Of a stretch of 64,000 nucleotides of DNA, positions 45,133 to 54,411 are shown piece by piece. Numbering within the stretch: the stretch's first letter is position 1; every line of letters starts with the position of its first letter. A program made the translations under genes and the position numbers. The stretch covers positions 79,749 to 143,748 of the forward strand of contig CAIJKY010000003.1 of the NCBI GenBank assembly GCA_903821365.1, given 5' to 3'. Origin of the DNA: an uncultured bacterium (GTDB lineage Bacteria > Patescibacteriota > Saccharimonadia > Saccharimonadales > Saccharimonadaceae). The notes beneath the pieces were generated by a model that was given only the letters and a program-made list of their open reading frames with translations, did no database searches and was not told the origin of the DNA.

Positions 45133-45160
45133 TTGCGTCAACAGCTTTTCAGTGTATAAA
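45133..45160 (+). promoter_or_regulatory. Predicted promoter of the PH-domain membrane protein
   Basis: TTGCGT (45133-45138), 16 bp, TATAAA (45155-45160) on the plus strand, with a leader of about 50 nt and GGAGG before the ATG. Confidence 0.55.
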
Positions 45161-45216
45161 TATAGTCAGCTCCTGGGCGCCCGCCCTTGAGTCGTTCTCT
45201 TTTTTGTGGAGGCATC

Positions 45217-45894
45217 ATGACTGAACCGGATCGTCCGAGCAATTTTGACCCGCGCGACGCCTGGAATGACTTTCGCGCCTCGCGGTTCATGTTCCAGGCC
45301 GTCATCATGGGACTGATGTTGCTGGCGCTAGTAGTATCTGCGTTGGTACTGCCTTTTGGCGTGACGCTGCTACTGGCCATCGCCAGCGTACCCCTGCTCG
45401 GCTTCAGCGTGCGGCGAACGCTTGCCAATTGGCGAGACGAAGACCTGCGTCAGCCATACGTGCGGCGGCCGCTCGAGCAAGAAATCATTGTGCCGAGCGA
45501 CTGGTTGCGCAGTTCCAGCATCCTCGGCAAGGGCGAGAATGCTTACTACGAGCATCGCCGCAGTGGCTACGATCTCTGGGCGATGCTACCGACGCCGATC
45601 GCTTCGTTCTCGCTGGGTCTGTGGCTTGTCTTGCATGATCTGGCAAATCTGGCGTCACTTCTGGTTGCAGTGGCGGTGATAGCCATCTACGTCCTCACTC
45701 GCAGCGCACGGTTTTTTACGCTGCTTTGGTCAAGATTGCGTAGACGGCTCAGAAACCTCAGCATCACGTTGCTGGGGACAGTTCTGTTGATCACACTGTC
45801 CTTCGCCATACCAATCGTTCCGTGGGTGGGCATTGCGGCAATTGGCTTGCCGGTCTACTGGTCTTCGCATCTCGACCACCTACGTCATCACTGA
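45217..45894 (+). CDS. Multi-pass membrane protein, N-terminal part of a frameshifted PH-domain protein
   Basis: 225 residues from the ATG at 45217-45219, which has GGAGG 4 nt upstream. Two membrane helices near residues 25-70, a soluble part with GKGENAYYEHRRSGYD (like the GE-x-R-H region of YdbS-type proteins), two more helices (about 120-165) and another pair (about 185-215). The frame ends in an odd tail, HLDHLRHH, just where a PH-like domain should begin; that domain continues in the +1 frame (45833-46153). G+C is high (38 of 60 bases at 45421-45480, hand count). Likely acquired by transfer, perhaps from an actinobacterial host; this is inference. Confidence 0.75.
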   Translation: MTEPDRPSNFDPRDAWNDFRASRFMFQAVIMGLMLLALVVSALVLPFGVTLLLAIASVPLLGFSVRRTLANWRDEDLRQPYVRRPLEQEIIVPSDWLRSSSILGKGENAYYEHRRSGYDLWAMLPTPIASFSLGLWLVLHDLANLASLLVAVAVIAIYVLTRSARFFTLLWSRLRRRLRNLSITLLGTVLLITLSFAIPIVPWVGIAAIGLPVYWSSHLDHLRHH

Positions 45895-46153
45895 CGCGAC
45901 AGTCGTCATCGACAAAACGCCATGGCTGATATTCGGCGGCACAGACCGCGAGACCTTAGTGTTTGTCGGAGCAAAGACCTGGAGCGTAAAACGCAACTTC
46001 TGGGAGAGATTCTGGGGCGTCGACAGCTGGAAGCTCACCATCGGCACACTCGCACAAGAGGATGACCCGATCAACGCCCAGCTGTTCCATCTACCAGGCG
46101 GCGAACGACTCGGATCAATCCTGCAGCTGCTTATCGTGCCACGCAGAGAGTGA
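45833..46153 (+). CDS. PH-like (bPH2) domain, C-terminal part of the frameshifted membrane protein
   Basis: 106 codons open from an ATG at 45833, overlapping the previous frame by 62 nt. From about residue 12 the sequence reads LRISTTYVITDATVVIDKTPWLIFGG and then TWSVKRNFWERFWGVDSWKLTIGT, the strand pattern of a bacterial PH domain. No ribosome site precedes the ATG. Removing one T around 45863-45866 (tggTcttcg) would join YW of the first frame to LRIST of this one and give a protein of about 320 residues. A separate small protein is possible but less likely. Confidence 0.55.
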   Translation: MRQLACRSTGLRISTTYVITDATVVIDKTPWLIFGGTDRETLVFVGAKTWSVKRNFWERFWGVDSWKLTIGTLAQEDDPINAQLFHLPGGERLGSILQLLIVPRRE

Positions 46154-46178
46154 TCATCGCCACTCAAAAGAGAGCAAA

Positions 46179-46225
46179 ACGACTCCGTGCAGGCCTGTCT
46201 TCTCGGCAGCGCAGCACGGAGTCGT
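46179..46225 (+). terminator. Long-stem hairpin at the end of the GC-rich cassette
   Basis: ACGACTCCGTGC (46179-46190) pairs perfectly with GCACGGAGTCGT (46214-46225) around a 23-nt loop, 26 nt after the PH frame stop. It is followed by ATGCTTCATG and then TTTTTG. The T-run is displaced by about 10 nt, so it is an imperfect intrinsic terminator. Confidence 0.7.
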
Positions 46226-46248
46226 ATGCTTCATGTTTTTGAATACAA

Positions 46249-48728
46249 CTAATAACGTAAGCTGCTAATTGTATCGACGGCCTTATTAACCATCGCGACA
46301 TCAATCGTTGCTGCAGAGTCAACAAATGAAATGCGTAGCGTAATCGTTTTTTCATCCGCATCGGTCTTTTTATGTATGCCAATTGGCACAAGTGACGTTG
46401 TCACTGGCAGTAGTGCTAATTGTTCTTGAATCGTCTTTACTACACTTTCGTAGGTAGTCGCATTGTCAACCACAACACTGATATCACGTGTCGTACCTGG
46501 ATAGCGGCTCAGTGGCTTATAGTTTGATGTACGCATACGTGCCGCATGCAACAGTTCAGCTTCTATTTCAAAACCAGCGACCGCTTGCGGTAATTTAAGG
46601 TTTGTCCGCACAGCGGCTCGAATCTCTCCAACAATGCCAATAGCAATATCGCCAGCATGCACCACTGCCGCTCGCTGCGGCTCATACACCGTCGCATGAA
46701 GCGCCAACCACTCAGGCACCTTTGAACCGTGTAATGGCTCGTAGCGCAGGTTGACTCGTAGACTGTCCGCAAGATATTCCAAGAAGTGTTTTGCTTGATA
46801 AAACGCTGCACCTGATGAGCGCTTTGCCACTTTGTCAGTTGCGCTCCATGCAAAGCCAAGCATTTGTCTTTCGAGTGGCAAATTTTCATCGTTCAGCTCA
46901 CGTTTAGTATGCGTCTTGTTCAGCTCGAACAACGCAAATTCATCATAGCCAAGTTTATGATTGGCGTGCACCTTCGCAAGCACGCTTGGCAATAAGCTTG
47001 TGCGCAGATACGCCAATTCAGGCGACAGAGAATTAACTAAATGGTAAGCCGGTTCAGCCGACTCGCCAGTTTTTTGTAACAGTGCTCCTGAAACAAAGTT
47101 ATACGTCAGTATCTCGTTCGCACCACTCCGCTTTAGCATTGAACGGATAGCGGAACGAGTTTGCTCGAATTCACTTGCCATTACCGCCCGGAACGGTCGC
47201 TGTGGCAACACTGGCGCAATGGCATCGAAGCCGTTAATACGCCCAACTTCTTCGGCAATATCTTCAACAATGTGAATATCTTGACGCCAGTATGGTGCGG
47301 TTACTTGTAGTGTGTCTTCGCCGTCGTGAGCAACAACAAATTCAGCACGAGCAAGTGTCCCGGCAATTTCATCAATCGAATAGTCAGCGCCGAGAATCGC
47401 ATTGATATGTTTTGCCGAAACAGAAAGTATCAGTTCATCTTCCGATTCAGTCTCGACATCGACAACTTCACTTATAGCTTCGCCGCCAACAATATCGCGT
47501 AGCATATGCACCGCTTCCGCGAGCACTGGTGCTGTTTGATCAGCCGCCTGACCTTTTGTAAAACGAGTAATTGCTTCGCTATAAATTGCATGACGCATTT
47601 GCGTGGTGCGCAAACGGTATAAATCAAAAGTCGCAACTTCAAGCAATACGCGCGTTGTCGTACTGTCGATCTCAGTGCTAGCTCCGCCCATCGCACCAGC
47701 AAGTGCAATCGGCGTATCGCCTGCGCAGATTACAATATCACTGTTCGAAAGATTGATAGTGCGGCCATCAAGTAGCGTAAGTGTCTCACCTTCACGACTC
47801 TCTCGCACCACCAGCTCTGCACTATGCTGCGGATGTACAGCCATCACTTTATCAAGATCAAAGGCGTGCATCGGCTGACCAGTTGTGTACATTAAGTAGT
47901 TTGTAATATCGACGACTGCGCCAATAGGACGTGTACCAATACGCGCCAACCATGTCTGCATTGCAAAGGTCGATTTTTTAGTAGCATCGATATTCTGCAG
48001 CGCCACTAGCTGGTATCGTGCGGAAACATCGCCCTCAACGTGTGCTGAAATCTTTGGAAGATCGCTTGCATCTTTTGCAACGACGACGTCGGGTACAAGT
48101 TCGGCCAGCCACTCTGGAGTGACAAAAGTTTGCCCAGTAATCGCAGCCACCTCGCGCGCAAACCCAATAATACCAAAACAATCAGGCCGATGAGTCAATG
48201 ACTTATTCTCAATATCTAAAAGGTAGTCATTTAATAAATATGCTTCGGCAAATGACGTACCTGCAGCCATCGTTTGATCGAGCTCAGCAATGCCGTCATG
48301 ATCATCACCAATTGCTAGTTCTTTTGCACTGGCGAGCATGCCATTACTGACCACTCCACGTAGCGCTCGAGCTTCTAAAACAAATGGTTCTTTGTCATAG
48401 CTATTTGGCACCGTACTGCCTGGTGGCAACCAAGCGACGACCAAACCTTCTTGAACATTTGGCGCACCACAAACAACCTCAATAAGGCCGTTTTCAAGCC
48501 GTACGACATTCGGCGTTACACCACCATCGTCAACGTGAACAACATGTAGTTTATCGGCATCAGGATGCGGCATGACTTTTGCGATCTTAACGACGACAAC
48601 GCCCACATATTTTGCGCCGATATCGACAACCGATTCAACCTCAACTAAACGTGCGCCAATCAAGGTAACAAGTTCATCAACCGGCATGTCAATTTTGATA
48701 AACTGCTTCAACCAATTTAGTGAAATGA

Positions 48729-48732
<4 letters not shown>
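46249..48732 (-). CDS. pheT: Phenylalanyl-tRNA synthetase beta subunit
   Basis: 827 residues, normal. The N-terminal tRNA-binding EMAP domain (about 40-160: VVKIAKVMPHPDADKLHVVHV) is followed by the B3/B4 editing domain (LTHRPDCFGIIGFAREVAAITG, IGAVVDITNYLM, TLLDG), B5, the class II-like core and a C-terminal ferredoxin-like anticodon-binding domain (SRYPGTTRDISVVVDN). With PheS it forms the alpha2-beta2 enzyme. Overlaps pheS by 4 nt. Confidence 0.96.
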
Positions 48733-49751
<1,019 letters not shown>

Positions 49752-49759
49752 GAGAAAAA

Positions 49760-49768
49760 ATCCTAGCA
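49760..49768 (-). promoter_or_regulatory. Extended -10 promoter of pheST
   Basis: TGCTAGGAT on the minus strand (hexamer 49760-49765), 8 nt before the first pheS ATG. It is the third aminoacyl-tRNA synthetase operon here with this TGn design. Confidence 0.5.
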
Positions 49769-49803
49769 GTACGTCATTGTTGTATGGATGCAGTATATAA
49801 GAA

Positions 49804-50040
49804 TCAGCGCATATTCACAAAGATATACACGATCAGTAACGCTACTAGAACAACCGCGATCGTAATCCATACAATCATGTAGCGGCTTGCGTCTTTTGTC
49901 CCTTTTAAATAACTTGATTCGTCATTAGTTGGCGGCGGATTATCAATCTCATATTGACGCTTTGCACGGTCGTGCAATTCGTTTGCTAAACGCTCTTGGA
50001 GCTTTGATCGTTGTTCGTTGTTGTTTACAAATAAAGCCAT
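49804..50040 (-). CDS. Small tail-anchored membrane protein, unknown function
   Basis: 78 residues from the ATG at 50038-50040; an upstream in-frame ATG (50095-50097) would add 19. I prefer the shorter form because TATACT ends exactly 6 nt before it. A charged, Gln/Arg/Glu-rich helical part (about 5-30) and a Pro-rich hinge (IDNPPPTND) precede one C-terminal membrane helix (MIVWITIAVVLVALLIVYIFV), so most of the protein faces the cytoplasm. No family recognised. Confidence 0.7.
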   Translation of the reverse strand: MALFVNNNEQRSKLQERLANELHDRAKRQYEIDNPPPTNDESSYLKGTKDASRYMIVWITIAVVLVALLIVYIFVNMR

Positions 50041-50046
50041 GTCTTT

Positions 50047-50052
50047 AGTATA
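50047..50052 (-). promoter_or_regulatory. -10 box of the small membrane protein gene (leaderless type)
   Basis: TATACT on the minus strand, then AAAGAC, then ATG. The start of transcription should fall on the start codon. The -35 region is weak. Confidence 0.5.
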
Positions 50053-50099
50053 CTGCACTGCATCAAATTTATGGCGGCTAGTTTGCTTTTTCTGCATTA

Positions 50100-50108
50100 T
50101 GATATACT
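50100..50108 (+). promoter_or_regulatory. Extended -10 promoter of the MIP channel gene
   Basis: TGATATACT on the plus strand (hexamer 50103-50108), giving a leader of about 30 nt with an AGAGGGA ribosome site before the ATG at 50146. Confidence 0.55.
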
Positions 50109-50145
50109 CACATTAGAAAGTTAATGTAAGAGGGATACGTCGCAT

Positions 50146-51144
50146 ATGGCTAAAACTACCAAGAGTCCTAAAAAGACTTCAAAGTCTGCAAAAACCGCTG
50201 AGACCTCAGCCGCTGCAAAATCTACTAAATCAAAAGCTGACAGCATCGAAGCTGCAGTAAAAACTCGTGTTTTGTCTGCCGAAGAAGCAGTCACTGGTCG
50301 CTCAACACGAAGCCGAGGCAGCAACCTCAGCTTTGGCGAACGCTTTAAGATCGGCTTACGCGCCGCAAGCCCAAGCCGCTTCGTAGCAGAGTTCGTTGGA
50401 ACGTTTACGCTTGTGAGCGTTATCATCGCGGTACTTGCTGGTAAGTTTTCACCGCTGACTTATTTTGTACCGCAAAACGTCGTTGAAACACAGCTCAAGC
50501 CTACCGCTGGTCATGCACTAACGACTGATATCAACAGCTTCCTACAGGGTGCTGGTGTCATTCCATTCATGGCAACTGCTGTCATTACTGCAGTTACTTT
50601 CGTAGCATTAACGCTGGTACTTAGTCGCATCTCAGGTGCGCATTTAAACCCAGCAATCACTATCGCACGACTAACACAGCGCACGACTCGACTTGTCGAA
50701 GGCGTGCTCTACATTGTTGCACAAATGCTTGGTGCACTCCTTGCCATGAGTCTTATGACATCAATCGGTGCCATTAATCCAGACACACTGGTATTGCACC
50801 TAGCTGACTGGAACATGGTCTACGCAGAGTTGCTCGGTTCATTCATCTTCGCCTTTGGTGTAGCGAGCGCCGCATTATACCGCCGCTCAGTACTCACGCA
50901 AGCCGGAATCGTTGGTGGTTCTTACTTGATCGGTGCGGTCATTGCAACAGTAGGTGGCGCGAAGGGTCTTTTGAACCCAGCAGTCGCCTTTGGTACAAAC
51001 GCTATCGCTACTCTTAACGGTCAGCAGCGCTTGATGCTTTACCTCACCTACGTTATTGCACCAATCCTTGGCGCGATCATCGGCTTTGCACTCTTCCGTC
51101 TTATCAGCCGCGAACTACGCGAAGACACTGAGTCAAAAATCTAA
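50146..51144 (+). CDS. Aquaporin/glycerol-facilitator (MIP) family channel with long basic N-terminal tail
   Basis: 332 residues. The first 65 or so are rich in Lys, Ala, Ser and Thr (KTTKSPKKTSKSAKTAETS), a disordered cytoplasmic tail unusual for the family. Six membrane helices follow, with both NPA boxes: HLNPAIT near residue 168 and LLNPAVA near 277. An insert of about 30 residues lies between helices 1 and 2. MIP channels pass water, glycerol or similar small solutes. A strong terminator follows the gene. Confidence 0.9.
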   Translation: MAKTTKSPKKTSKSAKTAETSAAAKSTKSKADSIEAAVKTRVLSAEEAVTGRSTRSRGSNLSFGERFKIGLRAASPSRFVAEFVGTFTLVSVIIAVLAGKFSPLTYFVPQNVVETQLKPTAGHALTTDINSFLQGAGVIPFMATAVITAVTFVALTLVLSRISGAHLNPAITIARLTQRTTRLVEGVLYIVAQMLGALLAMSLMTSIGAINPDTLVLHLADWNMVYAELLGSFIFAFGVASAALYRRSVLTQAGIVGGSYLIGAVIATVGGAKGLLNPAVAFGTNAIATLNGQQRLMLYLTYVIAPILGAIIGFALFRLISRELREDTESKI

Positions 51145-51165
51145 TCGATATACACATCGTGTAAT

Positions 51166-51198
51166 AAAATACTCCGCTGTAACAAGCGGAGTATTTTT
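51166..51198 (+). terminator. Intrinsic terminator between the MIP gene and rmuC
   Basis: ATACTCCGCT and AGCGGAGTAT form a perfect 10-bp stem with a 6-nt loop, flanked by AAAA and TTTTT, so it can serve both converging genes. Confidence 0.93.
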
Positions 51199-51217
51199 AT
51201 TGCGGATGGTATAAAAC

Positions 51218-52303
51218 CTATTCGTTAGTCTGTGGACGATCAACCACGACGGGCTCAATCGCTGCAGCATTACCTGCAATCTTAACGACGTCTTTATCAA
51301 CCTTCTTAAGTTCCTTGTGTGCCGTATTAAAATGGTTAACCGTTGTGCCAAGACTATTACCAAGCTTCTGCATGTATGTGTCATACGCTGCGAGATGATG
51401 TCCAAGCTGGCCAACCCGCACTTGTATGTCTTTGGCTTGCTCTTCGATCTGCAAGCTTCTCAGGCCTTGCAGAACAGTCTGGAGATAGGCCATAAAACTG
51501 GTTGGGCTGACAATGATAACGTGCTTATCTCGAAAGGCGTATTCAATCAGGTCTCGGCTGCTCGCACCAATTGTCCCGACTTTATTAATCAACAAATCGT
51601 AATATACTGCCTCGCTTGGAATGAACATAAAAGCAAAATCCATCGTACCTTCGGCTGGACGAATATATTTAGCCGTTTCATCAATACGAGCTTTTAGATC
51701 AACGCGAATTTGCTTACCAAGCGCCGTGCGTCGCTCTTTGTCAGTTTCTTCAACCAGCCGGTTATAATTTTCAAGACTGAACTTTGAATCAACCGGCAAT
51801 ACTTTGTTCTTTTCTAAGAATATTGCCGCGTCAACAATATCACCATTACGAAACTTATACTGCAATTCAAAACGTGAAGTTGGTAATACATTCTCAAGTA
51901 CAGTTTGCAGAAAATATTCGCCAAGCACGCCACGTTGTTTTGGATTTTGCAGGACGTTTTGTAGCGTACGCAGCTCATCGGCTACATCAACAACCCGACG
52001 ATTGGTTTCGTCGAGCCGTGACAGTCGCTGACTAATATCAGCAATAATTTTGGCACTTTGCTGAAACTGACGTTGCATTGTATGCGACACAAATTGCTGA
52101 TTGGTATCAAGCTTAGTGTTTATCTTTTCGGTTAGAGAATCCTTCAAAGTCTGCACGTCGTGACTGAGCGTCGTAATGTCCTGTTTGAGCATAGATGTTG
52201 GCTGTTGATGCTCCATCGCTTTTAAGCGGCTTAGTAGCACTGCAATCGTCACGCCAAATCCAACAATCACTACTACGATTGCAACGATAAATAAACTTTC
52301 CAT
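51218..52303 (-). CDS. rmuC: RmuC-family DNA recombination protein
   Basis: 361 residues. N-terminal membrane helix (about 4-24), coiled coil (30-110), then the conserved RmuC nuclease-like domain: KQRGVLGEYFLQTVLENVLP, DAAIFLEKNKVLPVDSKFSLENYNRL, MDFAFMFIPSEAVYYDLL and VIIVSPTSFMAYLQTV. RmuC limits inversions at short inverted repeats; the mechanism is uncertain. GGGGGG precedes the ATG. Confidence 0.94.
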   Translation of the reverse strand: MESLFIVAIVVVIVGFGVTIAVLLSRLKAMEHQQPTSMLKQDITTLSHDVQTLKDSLTEKINTKLDTNQQFVSHTMQRQFQQSAKIIADISQRLSRLDETNRRVVDVADELRTLQNVLQNPKQRGVLGEYFLQTVLENVLPTSRFELQYKFRNGDIVDAAIFLEKNKVLPVDSKFSLENYNRLVEETDKERRTALGKQIRVDLKARIDETAKYIRPAEGTMDFAFMFIPSEAVYYDLLINKVGTIGASSRDLIEYAFRDKHVIIVSPTSFMAYLQTVLQGLRSLQIEEQAKDIQVRVGQLGHHLAAYDTYMQKLGNSLGTTVNHFNTAHKELKKVDKDVVKIAGNAAAIEPVVVDRPQTNE

Positions 52304-52335
52304 ACGCCCCCCCTTTTTTTCAATATAAATCCAAA

Positions 52336-52806
52336 TTAATTAGCAACAAACCAACGGACGCCCAAAGTGACAATTAGCAGCAGAACAAACATGATGACAA
52401 AGTTTTTGATGCGCAACAACCAGTAAAATGTTACGTAGCTAATTGCCGCAATGACGCTGACCGCCGCCATAAATACAAATAAGTTTTGACCGCTGAGGTA
52501 TGGATACATGGCTGGCAGTGACCATAACAGCACAACCGGTGGAAGTGCCACCAAAGCTGGCCTAAAAATTCGCTCTCGTGCCATAATACCCACCGCAACT
52601 AGCGCACCAATAATCAAGAATGCATTGTAGCTGACATTCAAGGGGCTTGAGCAAAGCCCAGTCTGGTTCGTCTTGCAAAACACTGGGCCAACTAAATATG
52701 TCGCCGCCAGCCAAGCAAGGAGCATCATCAGTGCGGTACCGAGCAGGCCAGTTAGCAGTACGGTCAAAAGTTCACGACGTCGAGGAGTAAAATATAGTTC
52801 TTGCAT
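52336..52806 (-). CDS. Four-helix integral membrane protein, unknown function
   Basis: 156 residues from the ATG at 52804-52806. Four or five hydrophobic segments (about 14-36, 58-78, 84-100, 106-130, 134-153). Two Cys in the loop VFCKTNQTGLCSS, just after the first helix, probably form an external disulfide. No family recognised. It lies between rmuC and a PAP2 phosphatase. An extended -10 (TGATATATA) ends 5 nt before the ATG. Confidence 0.7.
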   Translation of the reverse strand: MQELYFTPRRRELLTVLLTGLLGTALMMLLAWLAATYLVGPVFCKTNQTGLCSSPLNVSYNAFLIIGALVAVGIMARERIFRPALVALPPVVLLWSLPAMYPYLSGQNLFVFMAAVSVIAAISYVTFYWLLRIKNFVIMFVLLLIVTLGVRWFVAN

Positions 52807-52811
52807 GTCTG

Positions 52812-52820
52812 TATATATCA
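52812..52820 (-). promoter_or_regulatory. Extended -10 box, leaderless type
   Basis: TGATATATA on the minus strand (hexamer 52812-52817), followed by CAGAC and the ATG at 52806. The start would fall on or next to the start codon. Confidence 0.45.
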
Positions 52821-52856
52821 AACACTTTTTGACTTAAAAAAGCAAGTCTATACTGA

Positions 52857-53372
52857 TTATTTGCGCGTTGCTAGCTTAATTTTGCCTGTTACTTTATTGA
52901 CTTGATTGCCGTAGTAATCTTGTCTCAGTCGTGGTCCGTACCATACTAATCCTGCAAGCACCACACAGACGACACCGCCGATAATATCAAGCGGTGTGTG
53001 TACGAGTGCAATGACTCGGCCGAGCCCAACGAGCACGCTTAGCACGAGTACAATCAAGCTAAGCATTTTACGTCGTGTCGCTGCCCATGTCACTACCGTA
53101 GCAGTTGTTACTAATAGCGCGTGGTCAGATGGAAATCCTGGATTCGGCAAAAAGCTAGCACGCGGTGCCACGCCCAAAGTTTCGAACGGGCGAATACCTT
53201 GGTAAAACTGGGCGATAAACTTAGCAAATAACAAAGCCGTTAACGCAACCACCACGCCCCGCGTAATTGCTTGCCAACGTTTATCGTTTGGCAACGTCAA
53301 GACTGCATACGCAGCGAGCAATAACACTGGTATCACCAGTCCATCGGCCATAACCTTAATAAGCAGATCCAT
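52857..53372 (-). CDS. PAP2-family phosphatase (possible undecaprenyl-pyrophosphate phosphatase)
   Basis: 171 residues from the second of two adjacent ATGs; TATAAT lies 7 nt before it. Several membrane helices. The three PAP2 motifs are visible: KFIAQFYQGIRPF (K-x-R-P type), PSDHA, and GRVIALVHTPLDIIGG, with catalytic His and Asp. Members of this size often recycle undecaprenyl pyrophosphate (BcrC/PgpB type), in line with the many glycan genes here, but the substrate is inferred. Confidence 0.88.
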   Translation of the reverse strand: MDLLIKVMADGLVIPVLLLAAYAVLTLPNDKRWQAITRGVVVALTALLFAKFIAQFYQGIRPFETLGVAPRASFLPNPGFPSDHALLVTTATVVTWAATRRKMLSLIVLVLSVLVGLGRVIALVHTPLDIIGGVVCVVLAGLVWYGPRLRQDYYGNQVNKVTGKIKLATRK

Positions 53373-53379
53373 CATAACT

Positions 53380-53385
53380 ATTATA
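53380..53385 (-). promoter_or_regulatory. -10 box of the PAP2 gene
   Basis: TATAAT on the minus strand, overlapping the stop region of the TerC-family gene, 7 nt before the ATG at 53372. Leaderless or one-base leader. Confidence 0.5.
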
Positions 53386-54406
53386 TACGCTCCACTTGCG
53401 GGGCAAGTCGCTTAGAGGCAATGAGCGCCACAATAATAATGCCGACACCAGCGAGGCCAGTAACAACCTCTGGTACATGCACTTTCGAATTCAATAACAG
53501 CACAATTGCCAGAAGTCCAATCGCGTAATGCGCACCTTGCTCCAAAAACACATATTTGGCGAGCGTTTTATGCCGCACTAGATAGACTGTCATCGATCGC
53601 ACCCAGACCGCACCAGCACCAAGACCAGCGGCAATCAAAATCACCGAGTCGGTGATAGCAAAGGCGCCGATTACCCCATCAAAGCTAAAGCTTGCATCAA
53701 GCACTTCAAGGTATAAGAAGCCTGCAAAGCCCGCCCAGCCAGTGAGTAGCGCGCCCGACTTAGCAAGTTCTCGATGCTCGAGCACTGTAATCAAGCCACT
53801 AATAAGCATGTGCGTCACGATACCCATCACCCCAGCAATCACCAATGTCATAAATAGTTGCGGCGCCAGTAGTCCATTAACAACCAGCACGACCACAAGC
53901 GTCAAAAGTGGTGCCGTCAGCCAGCTTTTTGGCAGGCGTGCAATTAGACCCTCAAACGGCTTGAGCCAATGTTTACCTTTATTTTCAAAGATAAAGTAAT
54001 GCAAAAATACCATCATCAAGAAAGCACTACCGAATGCTGCGATCGTCGGCATCGAACTTTCGAGCTGTTCAGAGTATTCGTGTGGGTGATTCAAAGCAAG
54101 ATCAAGCACGGCAGGCACCGAAATTTGACCAGTGATCGCAACAAGCACCAATGGGAACACAATCCGCATACCAAACACCGCAATCGCAATACCAATCGTC
54201 ATAAATATTTGCTGCCAAAAATGCGAAAGGCGACTTAATGTCTTGGCATTAATAACAGCGTTTTCAAAACTAAAGGTAATTTCTAGGATAATCAGCAATC
54301 CGGCAATGAGTGCCGCTTGTGGCCCGAGATATATCCAGACGAGCGCTGCAACAATCAGCGTAATCAGCGCGGCCAGCCAAAAGATACGGATTTTTTCGAA
54401 ATTCAT
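53381..54406 (-). CDS. TerC-superfamily (DUF475-like) membrane protein
   Basis: 341 residues with about nine membrane helices. Acidic membrane motifs typical of the TerC superfamily are present: EITFSFENAVINAKTL in the second helix and LYLEVLDASFSFDGVIGAFAIT in the sixth. These proteins are linked to metal (Mn, tellurite) handling at the membrane. It starts 5 nt after the DAG-kinase-family gene, so the two are co-transcribed. Confidence 0.88.
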   Translation of the reverse strand: MNFEKIRIFWLAALITLIVAALVWIYLGPQAALIAGLLIILEITFSFENAVINAKTLSRLSHFWQQIFMTIGIAIAVFGMRIVFPLVLVAITGQISVPAVLDLALNHPHEYSEQLESSMPTIAAFGSAFLMMVFLHYFIFENKGKHWLKPFEGLIARLPKSWLTAPLLTLVVVLVVNGLLAPQLFMTLVIAGVMGIVTHMLISGLITVLEHRELAKSGALLTGWAGFAGFLYLEVLDASFSFDGVIGAFAITDSVILIAAGLGAGAVWVRSMTVYLVRHKTLAKYVFLEQGAHYAIGLLAIVLLLNSKVHVPEVVTGLAGVGIIIVALIASKRLAPQVERI

Positions 54407-54411
54407 TACTT

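Noticed and set aside
45138..45428. Minus-strand open frames opposite the GC-rich cassette (also 44728-45084 and 45880-46167)
   Set aside because: High G+C makes long antisense frames likely. The plus-strand frames have ribosome sites, membrane helices and a PH-like pattern; these do not.
46179..46225. Integron attC site at the end of the GC-rich cassette
   Set aside because: The hairpin lacks the GTTRRRY and RYYYAAC core boxes, and no integrase is in the window.
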